The translations under genes and the position numbers were made by a program. Under the pieces are notes generated by a model. That model was not told the origin of the DNA, ran no database searches, and saw nothing but the letters and a program-made list of their open reading frames with translations. This document shows, one piece after another, positions 35,685 to 44,129 of a stretch of 64,000 bases of DNA. The stretch's first letter is position 1. Every line of letters begins with the position of its first letter. This DNA is from Paracoccaceae bacterium (lineage in GTDB: Bacteria; Pseudomonadota; Alphaproteobacteria; Rhodobacterales; Rhodobacteraceae), in NCBI GenBank assembly GCA_030148225.1, contig JASBTX010000034.1, forward strand, positions 62,001 to 126,000, written 5' to 3'.

Positions 35685-36677
35685 ATGTTGATGAATTCCC
35701 GAATGAAGCGGCTGACCACGGCTATACCCGCCGCGCTGGCCGTTCTTGTCCTGCAGGCCGGAATGGCGATGGCCAACCCCGACCGGTGGCGGGCCGAATG
35801 GCCGCTGACCGATTTCACGAAAACCAATATCGAAAGCTGGCGGGAAATCCTGTCGGGCGGACCACCGCGCGATGGCATCCCGGCGCTGAGCGATCCGCAG
35901 ATGATCCGCGTTGGTGACGAAACCCGCATCGGCGAACGCGAGCCGGTGGTGACGGTGGAAATCGACGGTGCCCTGCCGCGCGCCTATCCGATCCGCTACC
36001 TGACATGGCACGAGATCGTCAATGACAGCGCCGGTGGCGTGCCCTTTGCCGTCACCTATTGCCCGCTTTGCAATTCGGCCCCGACATTCGACCGGCGCGT
36101 GGACGGGCGGGTGCTGACATTCGGTGTCTCGGGCAAGCTCAAGGATTCCAACCTGATCATGTATGACAACGAAACCGAGAGCTGGTGGCAACAGGTCATC
36201 GGCCTTGGCATTGTTGGCACCTACACCGATGCCGAGCTGAGGCCGCTGCCCAGCTGGATGGAGAGCTGGGCCGAATTCAAGGCCCGCAATCCCGAGGGTA
36301 TCGTGATGGCCGAGCCGCCATGGCCACGCAGCTATGGCCGCAACCCTTATGTCAATTACGACAGTTCGCGGCGTCCCTTCCTCTATAACGGGGAAATGCC
36401 GCCCTTTGACATCTCGCCGCTGGCGCGCGTCGTGCGGGTGGGCAACCGGGCCTGGCCTGTGTCGCGCCTTGCTGAGCTGGGCAAACTGACCGAGGCGGGC
36501 GTCACGATCAGCTGGAATGCGGGTCAGGCATCGGCGCTGGATTCGCGCCGTATCGACAAGGGCCGGGATGTCGGCACGATCCGGGTGCGCCAGAACGGCA
36601 AAGACGTGCCGCATGACGTGATGTTCGCCTTTGCCTTTCAGGCGTTTTATCCCGACGGGGAATGGATGGTGAAATAG
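35685..36677 (+). CDS. DUF3179 domain-containing exported protein
   Basis: 330 residues with a signal peptide ending AMA-NP. The DUF3179 core is visible: PIRYLTWHEIVND, FAVTYCPLCNSAPTFDR with the CPLC pair, and LRPLPSWMESWAEFKARNP. The CxxC and surrounding His/Met residues could hold a metal or a disulfide, but the family has no established function. GGGAGA precedes the start. Positioned after the peroxidase/transporter operon with its own leader. Confidence 0.8.
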   Translation: MLMNSRMKRLTTAIPAALAVLVLQAGMAMANPDRWRAEWPLTDFTKTNIESWREILSGGPPRDGIPALSDPQMIRVGDETRIGEREPVVTVEIDGALPRAYPIRYLTWHEIVNDSAGGVPFAVTYCPLCNSAPTFDRRVDGRVLTFGVSGKLKDSNLIMYDNETESWWQQVIGLGIVGTYTDAELRPLPSWMESWAEFKARNPEGIVMAEPPWPRSYGRNPYVNYDSSRRPFLYNGEMPPFDISPLARVVRVGNRAWPVSRLAELGKLTEAGVTISWNAGQASALDSRRIDKGRDVGTIRVRQNGKDVPHDVMFAFAFQAFYPDGEWMVK

Positions 36678-36695
36678 GCGGCGCGACCGGAGAGA

Positions 36696-37199
36696 TCAGG
36701 CAAAGATCTCGATAGGTGTGCCATTCCTGACCATGGCGTAGATCTCGCGGATTTCCTTGTCAGATACCGAGATGCATCCGGCGGTCCAGTCCGGCCCGCG
36801 CTTGTCAACAAAGAGCCGCGGCCCGCCATGGATAAAGATATCGCCGCCCGGTTTCTTGCCCTGCGCCTCGGCAAAGGCGATATCCTCGGCATTGGGATAG
36901 GATATGCCCAGCGAGAGGTGAAACAGGCTGTCGGGATTGCGACGGTCAATCGTATAGCTGCCCTCGGGCGTCTTGCCGTCGCCTTCGAACTGCTTGGGGC
37001 CAACAGGGGCAAACCCAAGATCGACCACATAGTCGCGCAGCACCGCCTCTTGGTTGTAGACCCGCAGCAGGCGCAGCCCCTTGTAAAGTTCCAGCCGGGT
37101 TACTTCGGGGCCGGTATAGGTCTGAAACTTGCTGGCGCATCCCGCCAGCACGGCGGCAAGCCCGCCAAAAAGCGTCAGGCGTCGCGTAATCCGTACCAT
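36696..37199 (-). CDS. Lipoprotein L,D-transpeptidase, third in the window
   Basis: 167 residues. LFGGLAAVLAGC is a lipobox, so this YkuD enzyme should be lipid-anchored, unlike the two Tat-type copies. The catalytic region is HGGPRLFVDKRGPDWTAGCISV, with Cys in AGCIS. The sequence PVGPKQFEGDGKTPEGSYTI is typical of YafK/ErfK-type domains. Likely the last gene of the multicopper oxidase / thioredoxin cluster on the minus strand, about 105 bases after the TlpA-like gene. Confidence 0.85.
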   Translation of the reverse strand: MVRITRRLTLFGGLAAVLAGCASKFQTYTGPEVTRLELYKGLRLLRVYNQEAVLRDYVVDLGFAPVGPKQFEGDGKTPEGSYTIDRRNPDSLFHLSLGISYPNAEDIAFAEAQGKKPGGDIFIHGGPRLFVDKRGPDWTAGCISVSDKEIREIYAMVRNGTPIEIFA

Positions 37200-37304
37200 C
37201 TGATCGCTGTCCCCTGTTCATCCGCCGGTGATGCGCGCAATTCAATCAGGTTGCGGGCCACGCGGTCAATGAAAATCGCCGCGATGGTGGCGCGGCGCCC
37301 CGGA

Positions 37305-37814
37305 TCAGAGATAGCTGCGCAGTTGCGCCGTTACCTCCGGGCTGTCCCATTCGGCGGGCCCGACCAGCCGCCCGAGTTCCTGCCCGTCGCGGCCGATCAG
37401 GATCGTGGTCGGCAACCCGGTGATCCCCAGCGCGAACATCGCCCGCGTGCTGTCGGCCAGATACATGCCCAGGTTCGTCAGCCCGATCTGGCGATAAAAC
37501 CGGCGCACGGGTTTCATTCCCGACCGGTCAATCGACAGGGGCAGCACGTGAAACCCGTCGCCGCCCAACGTGGCCTGCAGACGATCCAGCGTCGGCATCT
37601 CTTCGCGGCAGGGCACGCACCATGTTGCCCAGATATTCAACAGGACCACGCGGCCCCGAAATGCATCCAGCGTCATCTCGTGCCCCTTGCCATCGACAAA
37701 TGGCGGCGACAAGAGTCGCCGCGGCGTCGGATGCAGCGGGATCAGCGGTTCGGCCCGCGCAGGCCGTGCCAGAGTGAGCGCCGTGAGGCCGGCGATCACA
37801 TCGCGCCGCTTCAT
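37305..37814 (-). CDS. TlpA-family thiol-disulfide reductase
   Basis: 169 residues with an export signal (RRDVIAGLTALTLARPARA) and a thioredoxin fold with WCVPC in NIWATWCVPCREEMP and a cis-Pro in GLPTTILIG. Reduces periplasmic thiols, for example in cytochrome c or copper-site assembly. Coupled by 4 bp to the CcmG-like gene; with the multicopper oxidase upstream, copper delivery to that enzyme is plausible. Confidence 0.85.
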   Translation of the reverse strand: MKRRDVIAGLTALTLARPARAEPLIPLHPTPRRLLSPPFVDGKGHEMTLDAFRGRVVLLNIWATWCVPCREEMPTLDRLQATLGGDGFHVLPLSIDRSGMKPVRRFYRQIGLTNLGMYLADSTRAMFALGITGLPTTILIGRDGQELGRLVGPAEWDSPEVTAQLRSYL

Positions 37815-38386
37815 ACGCCGCCTCTCTCCTGCAACGCACGCACCACGGGCAGGATATCCTCTTCCAGAATGGCGCGGTTGAACGGGCCCACATGCTTGAA
37901 GGCGATCTGCCCCCTGGCATTGATGACAAAGGTCTCGGGCAGGCCGTAAACCCCCCAGTCAATGGATGTGCGGCCTTCGAAATCCGCACCGATGCGGGCA
38001 TAGGGATCGCCCAGTTCTTCAAGGAAACCCAGCGCCGCGCGCGCCTCGTCCTTGTAGTTGATGCCATAGATCGGCACGTCACCCGTGGCGGCCAGTTCGT
38101 TCAATAGCGGCATCTCGGCCCGGCAGGGCACACACCACGACGCCCAGACATTCACGAGAGAGACCTGCCCCACCAGATCGGCGCTGGACAGCCCGTCATC
38201 GCGGCCCTCGATCGCAGGCAGGTCAAATTGCGGTATATCCTTGCCGATCAGTACCGATGGCAGGTCATTTGAGCTGTTGAACAGACCCCAAAGGAACGCG
38301 CCCCCGATCAGGCCGAATATCGTTACCGGCAGCACCGCGAATAACCATGTCTTGCGCCGCCCGGCTTCTGTAGTGGTTGTCATCAT
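37811..38386 (-). CDS. CcmG/DsbE-like thiol-disulfide protein
   Basis: 191 residues. One N-terminal membrane anchor (about 14-36) and a thioredoxin fold with WCVPC in NVWASWCVPCRAEMPLL and the CcmG-type YGINYKDE and VYGLPETFVI. CcmG reduces apocytochrome c. No other ccm genes lie near, so it may be a dedicated paralogue for the copper enzymes here. ATG at 38386 has AGAGG upstream; an extension to 38443 lacks one. Confidence 0.85.
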   Translation of the reverse strand: MMTTTTEAGRRKTWLFAVLPVTIFGLIGGAFLWGLFNSSNDLPSVLIGKDIPQFDLPAIEGRDDGLSSADLVGQVSLVNVWASWCVPCRAEMPLLNELAATGDVPIYGINYKDEARAALGFLEELGDPYARIGADFEGRTSIDWGVYGLPETFVINARGQIAFKHVGPFNRAILEEDILPVVRALQERGGV

Positions 38387-38507
38387 GTACCTCTGTATTC
38401 TGCCGGGGCCGAAACCGCCCGGCGGGGTTTCCCGCTCTGACATTTCACTATACCCGGGTCACGGCGAAATGAAGATAAAGGCCGCCCTGCCCCCGAAAAA
38501 GTGAAGT

Positions 38508-39953
38508 TCACGCCACCCGAATGATCCCGGCCATCCCGCCCGAGACATGCTCAAGCACGTGGCAGTGAAACGCCCAGTCCCCCGGATTATCGGCCACCAG
38601 CGCAATCTCGGCGGTTTCGGCAGGCGCCAGCAGGATCGTGTCCAGCCATTCGCGGCGCGGGGCTGCCACACCGTTTCTGCTGACCACGCGAAACACGTGC
38701 CCGTGCAGATGGATCGGATGATGAAACGCCGTCGCATTGACCATGCTGATGATATGGCTCTGGCCCTCTGTCAGCGTCAGAACCGGGTCCTCGCCCCGCC
38801 CTGATGCGGCCTGCCCGTTCAGATACCAGACATCTCCGTCCCGCCTCAGGCGGCCCAGCAGGCTGTTGCTGACCTCAAGCCCCATCTGCCGCTCGACCGA
38901 GCGCCCCATCATGCCGCCCGAGAACACGACCTCGTGGCGGGCCGCGACCGCAAGGTCGGGCTCAGACACCGGATTGGCCGGCAGTGCGACAGGCCAGTCC
39001 GGCACGGCAGCGCGGCGCGGCGTGTCGGCATAGACGATCTGAAGCAGGTCAAAGGTATTGCCGCGATAGGCATGATCGCGCAGCACCATCCGCGCCCCGG
39101 GTGCGCCCGTGCAATCAAGGATCAGATCGGCCCGCATCGATGGCCCCAGCACGATCAGCCCGTCATCGGGGGCATGCGGCGCCACCGGCTGACCGTCCAG
39201 CGCGATGATCTGCGGCGTGTGCCCCTCGAAATTCAGCGCGAATATCCGCGCATTGGCGGTGTTGACCAGCCTCAGCCGGATGCGCTCTCCTGACTGCACG
39301 GCAAAGCTCTCGGCGACGATGCCGTTGACGGTGACGATATTGCCCAGACGTCCCGCATGGCTGATATCGCCCGGTGCATCGAAACCACCTTCGACCGCGG
39401 CATCGCCGTCCAGCCGCCAGTCATCCAGCATCCATGTGATGTCGCGGTCGACTCGGATCGGATCGGGCTCGTCGATGATCAGCGCGCCATAGAGCCCCCG
39501 CGCCAGTTGCTGGCTGGTGCTGACATGCGGATGATACCAGAATGTGCCTGCGTCCACGGCGTCGAATTCATAGATGAAACTGTTCCCCGGCGGCACCGGT
39601 TCCTGCGTCACACCGGGAACCCCGTCCATCGCGTTGGGCAGGCGAACACCGTGCCAGTGCACCGTCGTCTCGACCGGCAGATCATTGGTAAAAGTGATGC
39701 GCAGGCGATCACCCTGTGTTGCGCGGATCTCGGTTCCCGGCACCGTCCCCGCATAGCCCCAGATGTTGGTCGCGGGATAGGGCGCGGACAAAAGCGCGGC
39801 CTGCCCCTCGGCAGCGGTCAGAGAGAATTCGCGCAGACCGGGTGCCGCCCGCGCGGCCTGTGGGATGACCGGGGTCAGCGCTGCGGCTGCCCCGGCAAGC
39901 GAGCCGGAAACGAAAGCGCGGCGCGAGAGATGGGTATTGAAAGGTTTTGACAT
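38508..39953 (-). CDS. Tat-exported multicopper oxidase
   Basis: 481 residues. The signal LSRRAFVSGSLAG is twin-arginine. All four copper-ligand blocks are visible: HWHG, WYHPH, HPIHLHGH and HCHVLEHVSGGM, the last with the type 1 Cys and Met. Such oxidases turn Cu(I) to less toxic Cu(II) or oxidise metals/phenols with O2 in the periplasm. There is no Met-rich insert like that of CueO, so cuprous oxidase activity is uncertain. Start at 39953 with GGAAAG upstream. Confidence 0.9.
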   Translation of the reverse strand: MSKPFNTHLSRRAFVSGSLAGAAAALTPVIPQAARAAPGLREFSLTAAEGQAALLSAPYPATNIWGYAGTVPGTEIRATQGDRLRITFTNDLPVETTVHWHGVRLPNAMDGVPGVTQEPVPPGNSFIYEFDAVDAGTFWYHPHVSTSQQLARGLYGALIIDEPDPIRVDRDITWMLDDWRLDGDAAVEGGFDAPGDISHAGRLGNIVTVNGIVAESFAVQSGERIRLRLVNTANARIFALNFEGHTPQIIALDGQPVAPHAPDDGLIVLGPSMRADLILDCTGAPGARMVLRDHAYRGNTFDLLQIVYADTPRRAAVPDWPVALPANPVSEPDLAVAARHEVVFSGGMMGRSVERQMGLEVSNSLLGRLRRDGDVWYLNGQAASGRGEDPVLTLTEGQSHIISMVNATAFHHPIHLHGHVFRVVSRNGVAAPRREWLDTILLAPAETAEIALVADNPGDWAFHCHVLEHVSGGMAGIIRVA

Positions 39954-40015
39954 GGGATGATCTTTCCGACGTGAGAGGTATGGCGGCAGGCACTGCGGTG
40001 CTGCCGGTGACAATC

Positions 40016-40342
40016 TCAGATCAGATGGCGCGGCGGATCGCCGTCGGGCGGGGCGATACGCCCGTCTGGCAGGATGTCGGTCATCCAACCATCATGCCCC
40101 TGATATCCCGGCGCGGTCACGCCTTCGGACGGGGCCTCTGCCAGCGCCACCTGCACCAGCGACACGCAGCTTTGGCCGCAATCGGCATGTGCCGATGCAC
40201 AGCCGGTGCACTCAGCACCCATCGCGCCCTTGCCCCCGTGATCATGCACCATCATATCGCCAGATCCGGACACGGCTGCCGTGGGCCCGGCCCCAATGGC
40301 CAGGAAAACCGGCAGCATCAACAGGCAGATCAGTTTGCGCAT
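40016..40342 (-). CDS. Small exported Cys/His-rich protein upstream of the multicopper oxidase
   Basis: 108 residues with a signal peptide ending near PTAA. The mature N terminus reads MMVHDHGGKGAMGAECTGC and then ASAHADCGQSC, placing 4 Cys, 3 His and 3 Met within about 35 residues. That composition suggests binding of copper and delivery to the oxidase encoded 62 bases downstream. No family recognised. AAGGGGC precedes the ATG. Confidence 0.7.
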   Translation of the reverse strand: MRKLICLLMLPVFLAIGAGPTAAVSGSGDMMVHDHGGKGAMGAECTGCASAHADCGQSCVSLVQVALAEAPSEGVTAPGYQGHDGWMTDILPDGRIAPPDGDPPRHLI

Positions 40343-40420
40343 GCCCCTTGGTAGCAGACCAGAACCGGCAGACCCTGCGCCCTTGGGTCGCAGCCCGGCC
40401 CCGTGATGTAGGGGCGTGTC

Positions 40421-40434
40421 TTGATCTGGATCAA
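40421..40434. promoter_or_regulatory. FnrL/Anr-type box
   Basis: TTGAT-CTGG-ATCAA, a perfect FNR-family consensus, 52 bases before the start of the gene at 40486. The position fits activation of that gene and of the cytochrome c behind it under low oxygen. Confidence 0.7.
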
Positions 40435-40485
40435 ATCGTTTGCAGGACGACTCGGCTAGACATACACTGCCAAGGAGGCCTGAAC

Positions 40486-40830
40486 ATGAATTCCGGGGAT
40501 CCGCATAAACGACGTATCAAGTTGAAGATTCAGCATTGGCTGGTGCTCATCCTGATCGGATTTCTAGCGCTCTCTCCGGCGCTTGATCTTGGCGAACGCG
40601 TTTTTGAAGACCTGGTCGCGATCAGCAATGGCGTCGACCCTGAAGTCGGCGGCAAACATGCCGAACAGGATTGCGGCCCGACCATCAGCTGCACGACTGT
40701 TGCGATCACTCTGCCCGGTATCTGGCAAATCATCGAGCCCAGGATCAAACCGGGTTTGATTGCTCAGGGCCGTACACTCGAGCTTGCCCATCCTTCACCT
40801 GAGCCCCCGGTTCCGATCGCGCTGGCCTGA
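40486..40830 (+). CDS. Single-span membrane protein of unknown function
   Basis: 114 residues, with one hydrophobic helix (about 18-36) and a C-terminal periplasmic or cytosolic tail holding two Cys (DCGPTISCTT). No family recognised. CAAGGAGG lies before the ATG. It is the first gene behind a perfect FnrL box and 41 bases before a cytochrome c gene. Confidence 0.65.
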   Translation: MNSGDPHKRRIKLKIQHWLVLILIGFLALSPALDLGERVFEDLVAISNGVDPEVGGKHAEQDCGPTISCTTVAITLPGIWQIIEPRIKPGLIAQGRTLELAHPSPEPPVPIALA

Positions 40831-40871
40831 ATCAACCAGACGCGAAACAGGAAATACAAAGGAACCAAAAA

Positions 40872-41369
40872 ATGAAAACCATTGCTTCTCTGCGCATCGC
40901 CGCTGCCATCGGGGCCATCGCCATTGCAACTTCCGCTTTTGCAGATGTCGGCCATGACGATAGCGACGGTGCAGCAGCCGACGATCACGAACCGGTGCAA
41001 ACTCAGCTTCTGATGCCGATCATGAACAGCCGTCGGGGGATGGATCTTTTTGCCGACAAGGGCTGCTTTACCTGCCATGCCGTCAACGGTGTGGGCGGCG
41101 AAGACGCATCCCCGCTGGATGCGCATAACATGGAACCCTACATGAATCCCTTCGATCTGGCCGCGAAGATGTGGTCCATGGCCGGCATCATGATCCCCAT
41201 TCAGGAGGAAGAGATGGGCGGCCAGATCGAGTTTACGGGATCGGAACTTGCCGACATCATCGCCTTCCTGCATGACGATGAACAGCAACATCAGTTCACC
41301 GTGGACATCCTGACGCCCGAACAAAGAGAGGCTATGGACAAGCACGGCGAAGGCGAAGATCCACACTGA
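40872..41369 (+). CDS. Periplasmic cytochrome c-like protein
   Basis: 165 residues. Signal peptide ends SAFA-DV. One haem motif CFTCH (Cys65, Cys68, His69). The rest is rich in Met (GIMIPIQEEEM, NMEPYMNP), any of which may be the axial ligand. HDDSDGAAADDHE at the mature N terminus and a His/Asp tail are acidic and potentially metal-binding. Electron carrier whose partner is unknown; likely induced at low oxygen with the preceding gene. Confidence 0.8.
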   Translation: MKTIASLRIAAAIGAIAIATSAFADVGHDDSDGAAADDHEPVQTQLLMPIMNSRRGMDLFADKGCFTCHAVNGVGGEDASPLDAHNMEPYMNPFDLAAKMWSMAGIMIPIQEEEMGGQIEFTGSELADIIAFLHDDEQQHQFTVDILTPEQREAMDKHGEGEDPH

Positions 41370-41512
41370 TCTCCATCATCAACCAATCACCCCAGATGCG
41401 CCCGCCCCCCGGGCGCATCTTTGTTCAGACCATCGCTAACAACTCTTCCCTTGTGCGTCGGGGCGGTTGCAATTACCCCTCGCGGGTGGCCGGGATGAGG
41501 GAGGATGCGCTG

Positions 41513-42622
41513 GTGGAAAAGACCGTAGTCAACAGCTGGAACGAGTGGGATCCGCTGAAGCATGTGATCGTGGGACGGGCGGATGATTGTCATATCCCGC
41601 CGGAAGAGCCCGCGCTGGATGCCAAGGTGCCCGAGGACAGCGACATGCGCGGCCAATGGGGCCGGCGGCCGCAGGAGACCATCGACCGGGCCAATGAACT
41701 GCTCGATAACTTTGCCGCCCTGCTGGAAAAGCGCGGTATCCGCGTCGACCGGCCGACATCCATCGACCATTCCCTGCCCGCGACCACGCCGGATTTCCAT
41801 ACCGACAGCCAGTTCGGCTGCATGCCGCCGCGCGATGTGCTGCTGACGGTGGGATCGGAAATCCTCGAGGCGACGATGTCCTATCGCTGCCGGTGGTTCG
41901 AATATCTGAACTATCGCCCGCTGATGCAGCGCTATTGGGAAGAAGACCCGAATTTCCGGCACGAGGCCGCGCCCAAGCCGCGCCTGACGGATGCCGATTA
42001 TCATGCCGATTACCTGTCGGAGAAGATCGGCGTCGCCAAGCGGCTGCAATGGACGGCCGAGAAATTCTTTGTCACCACCGAGGAAGAGCCGCTCTTTGAT
42101 GCCGCCGATGTGCTGCGCTTCGGGCGTGACCTTGTGGTGCAGCATGGGTTTACGACCAACCTCAAGGGGATCGAGTGGCTGCGCCGCCATTTCCCCGATC
42201 ACCGGGTGCATGCCGTGAATTTCCCGGGCGATCCTTATCCGATCCATATCGATGCGACTTTCACGCCGCTCCGCCCCGGCCTGATCCTGAACAATCCCCA
42301 GCGCCGCCTGCCGGACGATCAGCGCGAGATGTTCAACAGGAATGGCTGGGAAATCGTCGATGCCGCCCAGCCTGCGCATAACACGCCGCCACCGCTTTGC
42401 TATTCTTCGACCTGGCTCAGCATGAACGTGCTGGTTCTGGACCCGAAAACCGTCTGTGTAGAGGCGAGCGAGGTTTATCAGATGGAGCAGATGGACAAGC
42501 TGGGCATGGAGGTCGTGCCGGTCGAGCTGCGCGACGCCTATGCCTTTGGCGGCGGGCTGCATTGCTGCACGGCGGATGTCTACCGCGAAGGTGGCTGCGA
42601 GGATTATTTTCCGAACGGATAG
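41513..42622 (+). CDS. Glycine amidinotransferase-like enzyme
   Basis: 369 residues. VNSWNEWDPLKHVIVGRADD opens the fold, FPGDPYPIHIDATF carries the catalytic His, and GGGLHCCTADVYREGG the catalytic Cys, as in L-arginine:glycine amidinotransferase (AGAT) and scyllo-inosamine amidinotransferase. It should move an amidino group from arginine to an amine acceptor. The GTG at 41513 follows GGGAGG by 8 bases; an ATG at 41495 and a farther start at 41396 have weaker sites. DDAH at 58716 is a distant relative. Confidence 0.85.
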   Translation: MEKTVVNSWNEWDPLKHVIVGRADDCHIPPEEPALDAKVPEDSDMRGQWGRRPQETIDRANELLDNFAALLEKRGIRVDRPTSIDHSLPATTPDFHTDSQFGCMPPRDVLLTVGSEILEATMSYRCRWFEYLNYRPLMQRYWEEDPNFRHEAAPKPRLTDADYHADYLSEKIGVAKRLQWTAEKFFVTTEEEPLFDAADVLRFGRDLVVQHGFTTNLKGIEWLRRHFPDHRVHAVNFPGDPYPIHIDATFTPLRPGLILNNPQRRLPDDQREMFNRNGWEIVDAAQPAHNTPPPLCYSSTWLSMNVLVLDPKTVCVEASEVYQMEQMDKLGMEVVPVELRDAYAFGGGLHCCTADVYREGGCEDYFPNG

Positions 42623-42634
42623 TACCGGGACAGA

Positions 42635-43054
42635 TCAGCTATGATCATCACTGCATAAGTCATGATCAGCCAGTGCGTTCAGCACGTAGCAGTTTTGTGA
42701 CATCGAATCCCCGTCGCAGCCATCTGAAATCCTGATCAATTCCCGCTCCAGCGCGCGCAATCTGCGGATCTTTTCGCGTATGTGCGCAAGCTGCGCGACG
42801 GCCAGATCGGTCGCATCCCGGCAACTATGGTCGGGCTGATCCTGCAATCTGATCAATGACGTGATCGCGTCAATCGAAAATCCCAGTTCCCTCGCATGCC
42901 GTATGAAACTCAGCCTTTGCAATCCGGCTTTGTCGTATCGCCTTTGATTGCCTCGGGTCCTTTCGGGCGCCGGCATAAGCCCAATGCCCTCGTAATAGCG
43001 TATCGTCGGTACCTTGACCTTTGTCAGGTGCGAGAGCTGTCCGATCGAGTACAT
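42635..43054 (-). CDS. MerR-family metal regulator, Cd/Pb/Zn type
   Basis: 139 residues. MYSIGQLSHLTKVKVPTIRYYEGIG is the DNA-binding part. Metal ligands are likely Cys in PDHSCRDAT (about 78) plus CDGDSMSQNC and HDLCSDDH in the C terminus, the pattern of the CadR/PbrR/ZntR branch rather than CueR. The divergent gene is a CDF exporter behind a promoter with a 19-nt spacer, so it most likely senses Cd, Zn or Pb and induces that exporter. Confidence 0.85.
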   Translation of the reverse strand: MYSIGQLSHLTKVKVPTIRYYEGIGLMPAPERTRGNQRRYDKAGLQRLSFIRHARELGFSIDAITSLIRLQDQPDHSCRDATDLAVAQLAHIREKIRRLRALERELIRISDGCDGDSMSQNCYVLNALADHDLCSDDHS

Positions 43055-43066
43055 GCAGAATACCTC

Positions 43067-43097
43067 TTGAAGCTCTAGTTACTAGAGACACTACATT
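43067..43097 (+). promoter_or_regulatory. MerR-type promoter of the short CDF gene
   Basis: TTGAAG (43067-43072), 19-nt spacer with the perfect dyad CTCTAGTTACTAGAG at its start, -10 TACATT (43092-43097). The dyad is like CadR/PbrR operators and unlike the TTCC/GGAA type at the copper genes. Confidence 0.85.
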
Positions 43098-43128
43098 AAT
43101 CGGGCGGCTAACGGAAAGGGGATTCGCA

Positions 43129-43755
43129 GTGTCGGGTTGTTGCGGTCATGATGCAAAGTTTGACGGAGTCTCGGTCGCGTACAAGCGCCGTCTCTGGGCG
43201 GTCATAATTCTGAACGCAGGGATGTTCGGTGTCGAGATGTCAGCAGGCTATCTGGCTGGTTCGCAGGCGCTGCAGGCTGACGCGCTCGATTTCTTTGGGG
43301 ACGCGCTGACATACGGAATTTCTCTGGCCGTTATTGGTAAATCCATCAATATCCGGACCAGCGCTGCCCTTTTCAAAGGCATCAGCCTGTTTCTGATGGG
43401 TTTCTGGGTTTTGGGTTCCACGATCTATCGGGTATTTTACATGAGCGTACCGGAGGCCGAGATCATGGGTATCATCGGGTTTCTTGCCTTGCTGACCAAT
43501 CTGGTGAGTGTGATGTTGCTGGTGCGATACAAGGACGGAGATGCGAATGTACGTTCGGTCTGGCTGTGCTCGCGCAATGATGCAATTGGCAATGTCGCCG
43601 TTATGATTGCTGCGCTGGGTGTTTGGGGTACAACTTCAGGCTGGCCCGACGTTATTGTCGCCGTGACCATGGCCGGATTGTTTTTGTCTTCGGCATTTCA
43701 GATCGTTCTTCAGGCCCTGTCAGAGCGCCGCCAACTGCACCGGCACTCTGTTTAA
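43129..43755 (+). CDS. Short CDF-family cation transporter
   Basis: 208 residues from a GTG start with GGAAAGGGG upstream. The N terminus is SGCCGHDAKFDG. Six helices with QADALDFFGDAL as the TM2 metal site and CSRNDAIGNVAVM as the TM5 site (N-D in place of the usual HxxxD), but no C-terminal cytosolic domain, so it is a minimal CDF. Predicted to export Cd/Zn and to be induced by the divergent MerR protein. Confidence 0.85.
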   Translation: MSGCCGHDAKFDGVSVAYKRRLWAVIILNAGMFGVEMSAGYLAGSQALQADALDFFGDALTYGISLAVIGKSINIRTSAALFKGISLFLMGFWVLGSTIYRVFYMSVPEAEIMGIIGFLALLTNLVSVMLLVRYKDGDANVRSVWLCSRNDAIGNVAVMIAALGVWGTTSGWPDVIVAVTMAGLFLSSAFQIVLQALSERRQLHRHSV

Positions 43756-43806
43756 CTTGTGACAGCATACGGATACCGAACGACCAAGAGTATCGACCTG
43801 TCATGG

Positions 43807-44007
43807 TCAGCTCTGGCCCCAGCTAATGTGCGACCATGCCAGTTCGTGGATGAAATAGCTGACAAAGCCAATCAGAGAGCCGGTGATGGCGATGCCGCCA
43901 CCGGCGCTGAGTGAGCCGGTGAAGGCATAGCCGATCACCATCATCACGATCAGGCCCGAAGCCTGCCAGGTGATGGATTTGAGGGTAAGGCGCTTGGCGC
44001 TTTGCAT
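43807..44007 (-). CDS. DUF2061 domain-containing membrane protein
   Basis: 66 residues. KSITWQASGLIVMMVIGYAFTG and YFIHELAWSHISWG match the DUF2061 pattern of two helices with a conserved HE-x-x-W. Function unknown. The ATG at 44007 was preferred over a longer frame because the family starts shortly before the KS-x-TW block. Confidence 0.8.
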   Translation of the reverse strand: MQSAKRLTLKSITWQASGLIVMMVIGYAFTGSLSAGGGIAITGSLIGFVSYFIHELAWSHISWGQS

Positions 44008-44082
44008 GTATCTTCCTGTTCTTGTTGCCTGTTTCCCGTCGCTTATCCCGGTTCTCCGGGCTGGACCATTTTGCAAATTCGC

Positions 44083-44102
44083 TGCATAAATCATGCGATG
44101 CA
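44083..44102. promoter_or_regulatory. Dyad before the XRE-family regulator gene
   Basis: TGCAT (44083-44087) and ATGCA (44098-44102) are separated by 10 bases and lie about 30 bases before the start of the HTH regulator. A candidate autoregulatory operator. Confidence 0.3.
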
Positions 44103-44129
44103 GAGTATTCGCAACAGACGGGATATAAA

